Below, in pieces: positions 14,833 to 22,327 of a DNA stretch of 22,383 bases (position 1 is its first letter; every line of letters begins with the position of its first letter). This stretch comes from Candidatus Aminicenantes bacterium UBA647 (GTDB lineage Bacteria; Acidobacteriota; Aminicenantia; UBA2199). Below the pieces are notes generated by a model. The model was not told the origin of the DNA. It saw only the letters and a program-made list of their open reading frames with translations, and did no database searches. Position numbers and translations under genes: made by a program. The stretch covers positions 52,944 to 75,326 of the forward strand of contig DBOL01000003.1 in assembly GCA_002299555.1 (NCBI GenBank), given 5' to 3'.

Positions 14833-15411
14833 ATGGTAAAAAAGGAATTCATTAGTGCACAACAATTGCTGGAGGATTCATTCCGGTTGGGTATAAAGAT
14901 ATTCGAAAGCGGTTTCAAGCCCAACTATATTGTAGGGATATGGAGAGGCGGTACTCCCGTGGGGATAGCCGTTCAGGAGCTGCTGGATTACTTCGGAGTA
15001 AAAACTGACCATATTGCTATCAGAACATCTTCATATGAAGGCATAGACCGGAGAAAAAAAGAGATAAGAGTTCACGGGCTTGACTACATATCAGACAATA
15101 TCAATTTTGATGACAGACTTCTTATAGTGGATGATGTGTTTGATACAGGTTTAAGTATTGAATCCGTTCTGAATTCACTCAGATCCCGGGCCAGAAAAAA
15201 CACTCCGGAAGACATCAGGATCGCCACAACATACTACAAACCGGAGAACAGGAAAACTGATTTCGTCCCTGAGTACTATATCCACGAAACCTCAAACTGG
15301 CTTATTTTCCCTCATGAATTGGACGGCTTATCAGACAGTGAGATCGAGAAATACAAACCTAATGTTTCAAAATTAATCCAGGGAGTAACAAAAAATGGAA
15401 ATAACACGTAA
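14833..15411 (+). CDS. Purine-type phosphoribosyltransferase (hypoxanthine/xanthine-guanine PRT-like)
   Basis: 192-residue type I phosphoribosyltransferase that probably joins a purine base to PRPP. The PRPP loop is LLIVDDVFDTGLSIESV (96-112), the N-terminal strand-turn is GIWRGGTPVGI (35-45), and the flexible loop region lies around TSSYEGIDRRKKE. A C-terminal aromatic segment (ETSNWLIFPHEL) resembles the base-stacking region of Gpt/HPRT-like enzymes. The start ATG has AGGGG about ten bases upstream. Its stop overlaps the start of the adenosine deaminase gene by 17 bp, so the two are translated together: deaminase gives inosine and, after phosphorolysis, hypoxanthine, which this enzyme could use. 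Base specificity (hypoxanthine, guanine or xanthine) cannot be told from sequence. Confidence 0.85.
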   Translation: MVKKEFISAQQLLEDSFRLGIKIFESGFKPNYIVGIWRGGTPVGIAVQELLDYFGVKTDHIAIRTSSYEGIDRRKKEIRVHGLDYISDNINFDDRLLIVDDVFDTGLSIESVLNSLRSRARKNTPEDIRIATTYYKPENRKTDFVPEYYIHETSNWLIFPHELDGLSDSEIEKYKPNVSKLIQGVTKNGNNT

Positions 15412-16609
15412 ATTTATAGAGGCAATACCAAAAACAGATCTACATCTTCATCTGGACGGATCCGTAAGGCTTGATACCCTTCTTGAACTGGCTGATGAAG
15501 CAGGAGTAGAACTCCCCTCCAAAACGGTGGAAGGTCTTAAAGAGACAATTTTTAAAGAAAAATACGAAAACCTGGGCGAGTATCTTAAAGGATTCTTCTA
15601 TACAGGTGCTGTAATGCAGACATCCGAATCACTTGAGAGGATAGCTTATGAACTGGCATTGGACAATATCAATGAGGGTGTCAGATATATAGAGGTCAGG
15701 TTTGCACCTCAACTACATCAGAGTGATGATCTCGGGATAATTGACGTTCTGAAATCAGTTAATAACGGTTTGAAGAGGGCTAAAGATGAATTCAACCGGA
15801 AAGAGAAGATAAGTTCCGGAGATGAACCGCCATTCGAATACGGAATAATTTCCTGTGCCATGAGAATGTTCGATTCGGGATTTTCTGAATATTTTGATGA
15901 TCTGCTTAACGTTCACAAATATTCAGACAAAAAATGGATCTTTTCACTCGCTTCTCAGGAACTTGTAAGGGCATCAGTTGATGCACGTGATAATTTTGAG
16001 ATCCCTGTAGTCGGATTCGACCTGGCAGGTATGGAAGAAGGTTATCCGGCAGTTGATCATAAATATGCCTATAATCTTGCACACAAAAACTTTCTCAGCA
16101 AGACTGTCCATGCTGGTGAAGCATATGGCCCGGAAAGCATCTTCCAGGCAATAACAGAGCTGCACGCAGACAGGATAGGACACGGACTTCACCTCTTCGA
16201 TGCAGACAGGATAAAAAATAGCGATATTATTGACAAGAAAAATTATGTAAATGATCTGGCCCAGTATATTGCCGACCGAAGGGTCACAATTGAGGTCTGC
16301 CTCACTTCCAATATGCAGACAAGTCCTGAATATCAATCCCTCGAGGACCACCCATTCAAAAAAATGAAGGATGCAAGATTATCGGTCACATTCTGTACAG
16401 ATAACAGAACAGTATCTTCAACCACCGTCAGTGATGAGATATATAAAGCTGTTAATACATTCGATATTTCTCATAAGGACTTGAGGGACATAGTAGTTTA
16501 TGGATTTAAAAGGAGCTTCTTTCCCGGGTCTTATCTTAGAAAAAGAAGATATGTAAGGACAATTCTAAACTATTATGATGAGATCGAAAAAAAATTCGGT
16601 TTAAACTAA
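15395..16609 (+). CDS. add: Adenosine deaminase
   Basis: 404-residue adenosine/adenine deaminase-family TIM-barrel hydrolase converting (deoxy)adenosine to (deoxy)inosine. Zinc ligands and catalytic residues are visible: H17-x-H19 in TDLHLHLDGS, H239 and E242 in TVHAGEAYGPESI, H263 in RIGHGLHL and D336 in CTDNRTVSSTTVSDE. The TDNR form in place of the textbook TDDP is seen in the longer bacterial adenosine deaminases. SNMQTSPEY (305-313) is also conserved. It is somewhat longer than E. coli Add (333 aa) because of insertions at about 135-200. The start overlaps the upstream phosphoribosyltransferase by 17 bp, and nupC begins 21 bp downstream, so the three form one unit. Deamination of deoxyadenosine would feed deoxyribose phosphate production. 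Confidence 0.93.
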   Translation: MEITRKFIEAIPKTDLHLHLDGSVRLDTLLELADEAGVELPSKTVEGLKETIFKEKYENLGEYLKGFFYTGAVMQTSESLERIAYELALDNINEGVRYIEVRFAPQLHQSDDLGIIDVLKSVNNGLKRAKDEFNRKEKISSGDEPPFEYGIISCAMRMFDSGFSEYFDDLLNVHKYSDKKWIFSLASQELVRASVDARDNFEIPVVGFDLAGMEEGYPAVDHKYAYNLAHKNFLSKTVHAGEAYGPESIFQAITELHADRIGHGLHLFDADRIKNSDIIDKKNYVNDLAQYIADRRVTIEVCLTSNMQTSPEYQSLEDHPFKKMKDARLSVTFCTDNRTVSSTTVSDEIYKAVNTFDISHKDLRDIVVYGFKRSFFPGSYLRKRRYVRTILNYYDEIEKKFGLN

Positions 16610-16630
16610 TCTACTTACTAAAGGAGTGTA

Positions 16631-17983
16631 ATGGAATTAACAACAGTTCTTAGAGGCTTGGGGGGAGTAGTATTAATTCTGGGAATAGCCTTTTTGTTCT
16701 CCAACAATAAAAAAAAGATAAGCTGGAGACTGGTCGGGATCGGACTTTCTATTCAATTGATCTTTGCTGTCTTCGTAATCCACGGTGAGACATTCAGATC
16801 ATGGTTCTTTATTCTCGGATGGCCAAAAGATATGCTCAATTGGTTTGGCGGAATGGTAGTTAAGATCCTGAGCTTTATTACCGAGGGATCACTGTTTGTA
16901 TTCGGATCTCTGGCTGTCAGTCCCGGAAATGAGGGGAGTCTCGGATTCTTTTTTGCCTTTCAGGTTCTCCCCACTATCATATTCTTTGCTGCCTTGACCT
17001 CAGTCCTGTACTATACAGGGGCATTGCAATTGGTTGTAAAAGGGATGGCCGTCGTTATGGCAAAACTTCTGGGAACAAGTGGAGCAGAATCGCTTTCCAA
17101 TACAGCAAATATCTTTATAGGACAAACTGAGGCCCCCATTCTGATAAGGCCTTATATCGCCTCCATGACAAGATCAGAGCTTTTGACGATCATGATAGGA
17201 GGGATGGCTACGGTCGCCGGTGGAGTAATGGCAAGCTATATTCAAATGCTGGGGCATGCAATGTCAGTCGCAAAAGGATTGCCTGTCAGTGAAGCTCAAT
17301 TAGGATTTGCTATCCATCTTATTACGGCAAGTTTAATGGCTGCACCTGCATCGATCGTCATTGCTAAGATCCTCCATCCGGAAACAAAAGTTCCTGTAAC
17401 ACTCGGTACAGTAAAAATGGAAGTGGAAAAAAACGCTTCAAATGTTATCGAAGCAGCAGCAAATGGTGCGGCAGACGGATTAAAACTGGCACTGAATGTC
17501 GGTGGAATGCTCATAGTTTTTATTGCCTTCATCTTTATGTTCAATTTTATATTCCAGAGTTTCGGCGACATTATTGGTGTTAACAGTTGGCTCATATCCA
17601 AATTCGGGCAGCCATTATCTCTGCAGCTGATCCTGGGACTGCCACTGAAATATCTTGCAATAGGAATTGGAGTTCCTATTCAGGATGCGTTTGATTTCGG
17701 AAGGTTGTTCGGAACAAAAATTGTTTTAAATGAATTTGTAGCATACCTTGATCTTGTTGAAATTATAAAGACAAATGCGATGTCACCAAAGGGAATTACC
17801 ATGGCAACATTTGCACTTTGCGGTTTTGCAAATTTTTCTTCAATTGCCATCCAGCTTGGAGGTATAGCTCCTCTTGCTCCGGATAGAAAAAAAGATATTG
17901 CAGCACTTGGATTGAAGTCTGTCCTTGGTGGTGCCCTGGTAACACTTCTAACAGCAACTTTGGCAGGAGTTTTGATCTGGTAA
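16631..17983 (+). CDS. nupC: NupC/CNT family concentrative nucleoside transporter
   Basis: 450-residue inner-membrane nucleoside:cation symporter of the CNT family, importing pyrimidine and/or purine nucleosides. The N-terminus has TM helices at about 5-22 and 32-50. The Nucleos_tra2/Gate-like core begins near residue 115, and the family hallmark reads NTANIFIGQTEAPILIRPYI with TRSELLTIMIGGMATVAGGV after it. The C-terminal domain contains GVPIQDAFDFGRLFGTKIVLNEFVAYLDL and FALCGFANFSSIAIQLGG, equivalent to the conserved GxKxxxNEFVAY and CGFANxSS motifs. The length (about 400-450) fits. SD AAGGAG is present. It is the last gene of the salvage run, 128 bp before the microcompartment operon. This location is the main argument that nucleosides feed that organelle. 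Confidence 0.96.
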   Translation: MELTTVLRGLGGVVLILGIAFLFSNNKKKISWRLVGIGLSIQLIFAVFVIHGETFRSWFFILGWPKDMLNWFGGMVVKILSFITEGSLFVFGSLAVSPGNEGSLGFFFAFQVLPTIIFFAALTSVLYYTGALQLVVKGMAVVMAKLLGTSGAESLSNTANIFIGQTEAPILIRPYIASMTRSELLTIMIGGMATVAGGVMASYIQMLGHAMSVAKGLPVSEAQLGFAIHLITASLMAAPASIVIAKILHPETKVPVTLGTVKMEVEKNASNVIEAAANGAADGLKLALNVGGMLIVFIAFIFMFNFIFQSFGDIIGVNSWLISKFGQPLSLQLILGLPLKYLAIGIGVPIQDAFDFGRLFGTKIVLNEFVAYLDLVEIIKTNAMSPKGITMATFALCGFANFSSIAIQLGGIAPLAPDRKKDIAALGLKSVLGGALVTLLTATLAGVLIW

Positions 17984-18023
17984 CACCGCAGGAAGCTGAA
18001 ATTCATATTTGCAGCGGATTCTA

Positions 18024-18052
18024 TTGAAATAATTTCCTCTTTACCTTAAAAT
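18024..18052 (+). promoter_or_regulatory. Promoter of the microcompartment operon
   Basis: TTGAAA at 18024-18029, a 17-bp spacer and TAAAAT at 18047-18052, predicting a start near 18059 and a leader of about 53 nt before the ATG at 18112. The architecture matches the promoters at 2232 and 10309. I see no convincing terminator between nupC and this promoter, so read-through from the salvage genes is possible. Confidence 0.65.
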
Positions 18053-18111
18053 GTTCTGATGTTCGAAGGCTACAGTTGTTTTAGTAAGAGCAACCGGAAA
18101 AGTAAATAGGA

Positions 18112-19527
18112 ATGGCAACTCAAAAGATCAATAAAATTGCGATCGGATCGGATCATGGCGGATTCCTCCTTAAAGAGATCTTAAAAAAATTTCTTGAGGA
18201 TAAAGGTTATCAGATAACCGATTGCGGGCCCGACAATACCGACCCCGTAAACTATCCTGAATTTGCAGCAAAGGTAGCGGCAATGGTATCCAATGGGAAA
18301 ACAGAAGCCGGTATCATGGTAGATGGTGCCGGGATAGGCTCTTCCATGGTTGCAAACAAAATAGACGGGGTCAGAGCTGCCCTCTGTTATGATGTGACTA
18401 CAGCAGTGAACGCCAGAGAGCACAACAATGCGAATTTACTTACTCTCGGAGCAGGGCTTACCGGTGCAGAACTTGCAAAGCAGATCACTGAAACTTTCAT
18501 GACCCATGAATGTACTGTAGACCGCCATTTAAAAAGAGTAGCAATGATAGATGCTCTGGATAAAAACAGGACACCGATTAATCAACCTGTTTCCGGGGCA
18601 AACGCTGTCGAGGAGGACAATTTGGCAGACATAACAGAAAAAGATATCGATCAGATTGCTGAAAAAGTGAGATCCATGATCTCTTCTGAGAATAAACCTC
18701 TAGAGATCAAACAAGTTGAAATTGCCGAAACGGATATGATATGTAAATGTGGTGTCCACGTAGAGAGACAACCTGAAACACTGAGGAAATTTATCGAATT
18801 CGGAGTGGAAAGGCTCGGATATAATAATGCTACCGGGGCAGATTGCGTGCCCGGCGATATCGCCGCATGTATAGATCATACTCTTCTGAAACCGGATGCA
18901 ACAGCAGATGACATAAAGAAGCTTTGTGCAGAAGCAAAGGAGTATAAATTTGCAGCAGTTTGTATCAGTCCCAGTTATGTAGCTCTCGCTGCACAGGAAC
19001 TCAGAGGGACAGATGTTATCGTATGCACAGTTGTTGGATTCCCCTCCGGCGCACATGTACCTGAGATAAAAGGTATGGAAACAAGAAGAGCCATACGGGA
19101 TGGTGCCAAAGAGATAGATATGGTGATAGATATAGGTGCCCTGAAGAGTGGAAATGATGATCTGGTTTATAGAGATATCAGGACAGTATGTGAGGCCTGC
19201 GAGGATGGAGGAGCACATAGCAAAGTAATAATAGAGGCAGCCCTTCTCACTGATGATGAGAAAGTGAGGGCATGCCAATTATCGAAAAGAGCCAGAGCGG
19301 ATTTTGTTAAAACTTCCACTGGGTTCGGCCCCCATGGAGCAACAGCAGCTGATGTCGAACTTATGAGTAGCATAGTTCAATCATCAGGGATAGGTGTCAA
19401 AGCTGCAGGAGGGATCAGATCACTTGAGGATGCAACAGCTATGATCAGTGCCGGAGCGACCCGGATAGGTGCAAGTGCAGGTATTAAGATCCTTAAAGCA
19501 GCGAGTAGAGTAACAGTTTCATCTTAA
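18112..19527 (+). CDS. Fusion of RpiB-like isomerase and deoxyribose-phosphate aldolase (DeoC), microcompartment cargo
   Basis: 471-residue bifunctional enzyme. Residues 8-150 are an RpiB/LacA-type sugar-phosphate isomerase (IGSDHGGFLLKE, VNYPEFA, DGAGIGSSMVANK, AREHNNANLLTLGAG). The catalytic cysteine of E. coli-type RpiB is replaced by D71. Residues 172-191 form an amphipathic helix (DITEKDIDQIAEKVRSMI) that matches microcompartment encapsulation peptides. A cysteine-containing linker (C211, C213) follows, then a full DeoC TIM barrel from about 245: IDHTLLKP, VVGFPSGA, D336 in EIDMVIDIG, Schiff-base K400 in ADFVKTSTGF, K430 in GVKAAGGIR and GATRIGASAG. The DeoC half cleaves deoxyribose-5-phosphate to glyceraldehyde-3-phosphate and acetaldehyde; the RpiB half would interconvert ribose- and ribulose-5-phosphate. 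First gene of the shell operon; the SD is poor. Confidence 0.93.
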   Translation: MATQKINKIAIGSDHGGFLLKEILKKFLEDKGYQITDCGPDNTDPVNYPEFAAKVAAMVSNGKTEAGIMVDGAGIGSSMVANKIDGVRAALCYDVTTAVNAREHNNANLLTLGAGLTGAELAKQITETFMTHECTVDRHLKRVAMIDALDKNRTPINQPVSGANAVEEDNLADITEKDIDQIAEKVRSMISSENKPLEIKQVEIAETDMICKCGVHVERQPETLRKFIEFGVERLGYNNATGADCVPGDIAACIDHTLLKPDATADDIKKLCAEAKEYKFAAVCISPSYVALAAQELRGTDVIVCTVVGFPSGAHVPEIKGMETRRAIRDGAKEIDMVIDIGALKSGNDDLVYRDIRTVCEACEDGGAHSKVIIEAALLTDDEKVRACQLSKRARADFVKTSTGFGPHGATAADVELMSSIVQSSGIGVKAAGGIRSLEDATAMISAGATRIGASAGIKILKAASRVTVSS

Positions 19528-19540
19528 CAAGGAGGATAAA

Positions 19541-20164
19541 TTGGTTGATCTTAGAGCATTTGTTTTTTTGGATAAGCTTCAACCCCAGTATGCAGCATTT
19601 CTGGGTACTATTGCGCAGGGTTTTCTCCCTGTTGCCGGGATGGCTTCACTCTATATTGAGATATCTCCCGGAATTGAAATCAACAGAGTTACTGATATCG
19701 CATTAAAATCCACGAATGTAACACCTGGGATGCAGATAGTCGAAAGGCTGTTCGGGATGCTTGAGATCCACTCTGAATCTCAGGCAGATGTCAGACAGGC
19801 GGGAAGAGCTATTCTCGAAGCACTTGACTGTAAAGAAGAGGATCGGTGGAAACCGAAGATCTATTCTCAACAAGTGATCAGAAGGATAGATGATTATCAG
19901 ACCCAATTGATAAACAGGATGAGACACGGGAATCTGATAGTCCCTGGTGAGACAATGTTTGTATTGGAAGTCCAGCCTGCTGCTTACGCTGCGCTGGCAG
20001 CAAACGAAGCTGAGAAGGCTGCAGATATCAATATCCTCGAGGTAAGGTCCTTCGGTAGTTTCGGCAGGGTATATCTTGGCGGAGATGAGAAAGATATCGA
20101 TGTCGGATGGAGAGCAGCAATAAACGCGATAGAAGATGTAACAGGAAGAACAGATCATAAATAA
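19541..20164 (+). CDS. BMC-T shell protein, tandem-domain CsoS1D-like trimer (TTG start)
   Basis: 207-residue tandem-BMC-domain shell protein forming pseudo-hexameric trimers. The N-terminal half (FVFLDKLQPQYAAFLGTI, GMASLYIEISPGIEINRVTD, ALKSTNVTPGMQIVERLFG) and the C-terminal half (MFVLEVQPAAYAALAANEAEK, ILEVRSFGSFGRVYLGGDE, AAINAIE) each show one circularly permuted BMC fold, as in CsoS1D, whose trimers stack and have gated pores large enough for cofactors. The second half is the better conserved. The start is TTG with AAGGAGG seven bases upstream. It lies 13 bp after the aldolase fusion and 34 bp before the BMC-H gene. It probably provides the large-pore facet for bulky substrates or cofactors such as sugar phosphates and CoA; pore function is inferred from the family. 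Confidence 0.93.
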   Translation: MVDLRAFVFLDKLQPQYAAFLGTIAQGFLPVAGMASLYIEISPGIEINRVTDIALKSTNVTPGMQIVERLFGMLEIHSESQADVRQAGRAILEALDCKEEDRWKPKIYSQQVIRRIDDYQTQLINRMRHGNLIVPGETMFVLEVQPAAYAALAANEAEKAADINILEVRSFGSFGRVYLGGDEKDIDVGWRAAINAIEDVTGRTDHK

Positions 20165-20198
20165 ATAAAACATATATTTGATTAAATAGGAGGAAAAA

Positions 20199-20507
20199 AT
20201 GGCAGAAGCACTGGGAATGTTAGAAACAAGAAGTTTTCCGGCAGTAGTAGAGGCAGCAGACGCAATGGTAAAAGCTGCAAAAGTAGAACTGGTATCATAT
20301 GAGAAGACCGGTGGTGGATATGTGACAGTAATAATCCGTGGAGATGTAGCAGCGGTTAAAGCAGCCTGCGATGCCGGAAGAGTTGGAGCAGCAAGGGTTG
20401 GAGAAGTTGTCGGGATCCATATCATTGCAAGGCCTCATCAGAATGTTGATGCTGTTATACCATTGGGAAGGACAAAAGAAGCAAAATCTGAAATGAAGGA
20501 TAAATAA
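20199..20507 (+). CDS. BMC-H hexameric shell protein (PduA/CcmK/EutM type)
   Basis: 102-residue canonical Pfam BMC-domain protein, the main tile of the microcompartment facets. The sequence follows the family closely: ALGMLETRSFPAVVEAADAM, AAKVELVSYEKTGGGYVTVI (pore-loop and central strand), RGDVAAVKAACDAG, and IIARPHQNVDAVIPLG near the C-terminus. A short charged tail (KEAKSEMKDK) ends it. Strong SD AGGAGG. It sits between the BMC-T and BMC-P genes with short gaps, as is typical of shell operons. The pore motif GGG at about 49-51 would let small polar metabolites pass. Which metabolite is not determinable from sequence. Confidence 0.97.
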   Translation: MAEALGMLETRSFPAVVEAADAMVKAAKVELVSYEKTGGGYVTVIIRGDVAAVKAACDAGRVGAARVGEVVGIHIIARPHQNVDAVIPLGRTKEAKSEMKDK

Positions 20508-20522
20508 CCTTTTGGAGAAAAT

Positions 20523-20822
20523 ATGATCCTCGCTAAAGTTATCGGCACTATTGTATCAACCCAGAAGGAATCAAGTATGGACGGACTTAAATTCCTGATC
20601 CTTCAGCAGATCGATTCCAATGGAAAAGAAAAAGTCGGCATAGTAGTAGCTGCAGATGCAGTTGATGCAGGTGTAGGTGAGATCGTCCTTTATGCAAGTG
20701 GAAGTTCGGCCAGACAAACGAAAAGGACAGAGAATCGACCTTGTGATGCAGTGGTTATGGCCATTGTAGACAATTGGGAAGTTGAAGGGAAGACAGTCTA
20801 TAAGAAAAGTGCAGCCGGATGA
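20523..20822 (+). CDS. BMC-P pentameric vertex protein (EutN/CcmL type)
   Basis: 99-residue EutN/CcmL-family pentamer that caps the vertices of the icosahedral shell. The beta-barrel signature is clear: MILAKVIGTIVSTQKESSMD at the start, GLKFLILQQID, VAADAVDAGVGEIVLYASGS, SARQT and CDAVVMAIVDNWEV. The length is exactly family-typical. The start ATG has GGAG about six bases upstream and lies 15 bp after the BMC-H gene. Together with BMC-H and BMC-T it completes the minimum set needed to close a shell. An 80-bp structured-looking gap separates it from the aldehyde dehydrogenase gene. Confidence 0.97.
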   Translation: MILAKVIGTIVSTQKESSMDGLKFLILQQIDSNGKEKVGIVVAADAVDAGVGEIVLYASGSSARQTKRTENRPCDAVVMAIVDNWEVEGKTVYKKSAAG

Positions 20823-20884
20823 AACTATTGCTGTTAAGCTAAAAAAGAAGTAATTTAAATTAAACTTCACGTTTCAGCGCTTAA
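20820..20884 (+). other. Structured intercistronic gap between shell and aldehyde dehydrogenase genes
   Basis: Three inverted repeats overlap here: TGAAAC (20820-20825) with GTTTCA (20871-20876); GAAGT (20847-20851) with ACTTC (20864-20868); and TTAAGC (20834-20839) with GCTTAA (20879-20884). The first and third would cross, a pseudoknot-like arrangement. There is no T-tract, so a simple terminator is unlikely. It may be an RNA processing or expression-ratio element, or chance. Confidence 0.3.
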
Positions 20885-20902
20885 GTCTTTCAGGAGATCA
20901 AA

Positions 20903-22327
20903 ATGGCACCATTGAAAAAAGAAGAGATCGACAGGATCGCAGAGAGAGTGGTATCTCTTCTTGAAAATGAGACTGGTAAAGTTAATATAGTTTCTACAAT
21001 GGGTGACGGAATATTCCCCTCTGTAGATTCTGCCGTGAAAGCAGCGGCAATTGCCCAGGAAAAGTTCGTAGCCCTCTCCCTTGAAAAAAGGGAAGAGATA
21101 ATTTCGGACATTCGAAAAGAGATGCTTAACAGGGCTGAAGACCTCTCTAAAATGGCCTGGGAAGAGACAGGGATGGGTAGATTGGATGATAAGATCCAGA
21201 AGAACAAACTGGTTATTAATAAAACTCCCGGTACAGAGATATTGAAACCTGATGCATACTCCGGAGATCACGGGCTCACATTAATGGAGCTTGCCCCGTA
21301 TGGTGTGATCGGATCCATCACCCCCTCTACAAACCCGACATCAACTATAATCTGCAATACGATAGGGATGATAGCTGCGGGAAACTCAGTCGTTTTCAAT
21401 GCTCATCCTAATGCAAAGAAGGTCAGTATATACAACATCCAGCTTCTGAACAAAGTTATCACCGGGGCGGGAGGGCCTGAAAATCTGGTTGCTACAATAG
21501 ACACACCCACTATCCAGACGGCATCCGAACTTATGTCCCATCCCGGGATAGGTCTCCTTGTTGTTACCGGGGGTGAGGGTGTTGTTAAGGCCGCAATGGA
21601 GAGCGGGAAAAGGGCGATTTGTGCCGGCCCCGGAAATCCTCCAGTAGTTGTGGATGAGACTGCAGACATAGAAAATGCAGCAAAATGCATAGTGAAAGGA
21701 GCCTCACTGGACAATAATATCATCTGTGTCCTTGAGAAAGAGATTTTTGCAGTGGAATCAATTGCTGACCAGCTCATTGATGCCTTTAGGAGAAATAATG
21801 CAGTAGTATTGTCAGAAGAACAGATCGGAAAACTTGACAAAGTCATCTTCACAGAACAAAGAGGCCCGGGAAAACCCGGAGTAATAAATAAGAACTATAT
21901 CGGGAAAAATATTCAGGTCATACTTAAAGAGATAGGAATGGATATCTCTCCCGATATCAGGTTGGCTGTTGCTCCGGTCAAAGAGGACCACCCCCTCGTC
22001 TGGACAGAACAACTATTACCGGTAATCCCTCTGGTCAGGGTACCGGATGTGGATTACGGAATAGATATAGCAATCAAGGCAGAACATGGATTCAGACATA
22101 CTGCAGTAATGCATTCAAAAAATATTGACAAATTGAGCAGAATGGCAAAGGAGATAAACTGCAGTATTTTTGTAAAGAACGGCCCCTCGGTTGCAGGCCT
22201 TGGCTTCGGCGGTGAAGGCTATTGTTCTTTCTCAATAGCCAGCCCGACAGGCGAAGGAATAACCAACCCAAGAAGCTTTTCAAGAGAGAGGAGATGTGTC
22301 CTTGTTGACCATTTTAGAATAGTATAA
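20903..22327 (+). CDS. CoA-acylating aldehyde dehydrogenase, EutE/PduP type, microcompartment cargo
   Basis: 474-residue acetaldehyde/propionaldehyde dehydrogenase that oxidises the aldehyde to acyl-CoA with NAD+. The N-terminus (KKEEIDRIAERVVSLLENE, 5-23) is an amphipathic encapsulation peptide that matches the internal helix of the RpiB-DeoC fusion. The core has LAPYGVIGSITPSTNPT (about 130-146), the catalytic cysteine C275 in DNNIICVLEKE, VTGGEGVV and AGPGNPPVVV for cofactor binding. The end, GEGITNPRSFSRERRCVLVD, is characteristic of PduP/EutE enzymes. SD AGGAG lies seven bases upstream. In this operon its natural substrate would be the acetaldehyde released by DeoC, giving acetyl-CoA in the shell lumen. 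The stop TAA overlaps the next start by one base. Confidence 0.95.
   Translation: MAPLKKEEIDRIAERVVSLLENETGKVNIVSTMGDGIFPSVDSAVKAAAIAQEKFVALSLEKREEIISDIRKEMLNRAEDLSKMAWEETGMGRLDDKIQKNKLVINKTPGTEILKPDAYSGDHGLTLMELAPYGVIGSITPSTNPTSTIICNTIGMIAAGNSVVFNAHPNAKKVSIYNIQLLNKVITGAGGPENLVATIDTPTIQTASELMSHPGIGLLVVTGGEGVVKAAMESGKRAICAGPGNPPVVVDETADIENAAKCIVKGASLDNNIICVLEKEIFAVESIADQLIDAFRRNNAVVLSEEQIGKLDKVIFTEQRGPGKPGVINKNYIGKNIQVILKEIGMDISPDIRLAVAPVKEDHPLVWTEQLLPVIPLVRVPDVDYGIDIAIKAEHGFRHTAVMHSKNIDKLSRMAKEINCSIFVKNGPSVAGLGFGGEGYCSFSIASPTGEGITNPRSFSRERRCVLVDHFRIV

Noticed and set aside
17984..18023. Terminator after nupC
   Set aside because: Short complementary pieces (CCGC/GCGG, GCTG/CAGC) exist but do not nest into one stable stem and have no T-tract.
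19703..20425. Long minus-strand frame of 240 codons across the BMC-T and BMC-H genes
   Set aside because: It lies antisense to two clearly conserved shell genes with good SDs, and its translation is low-complexity and serine/proline-rich with no family resemblance.
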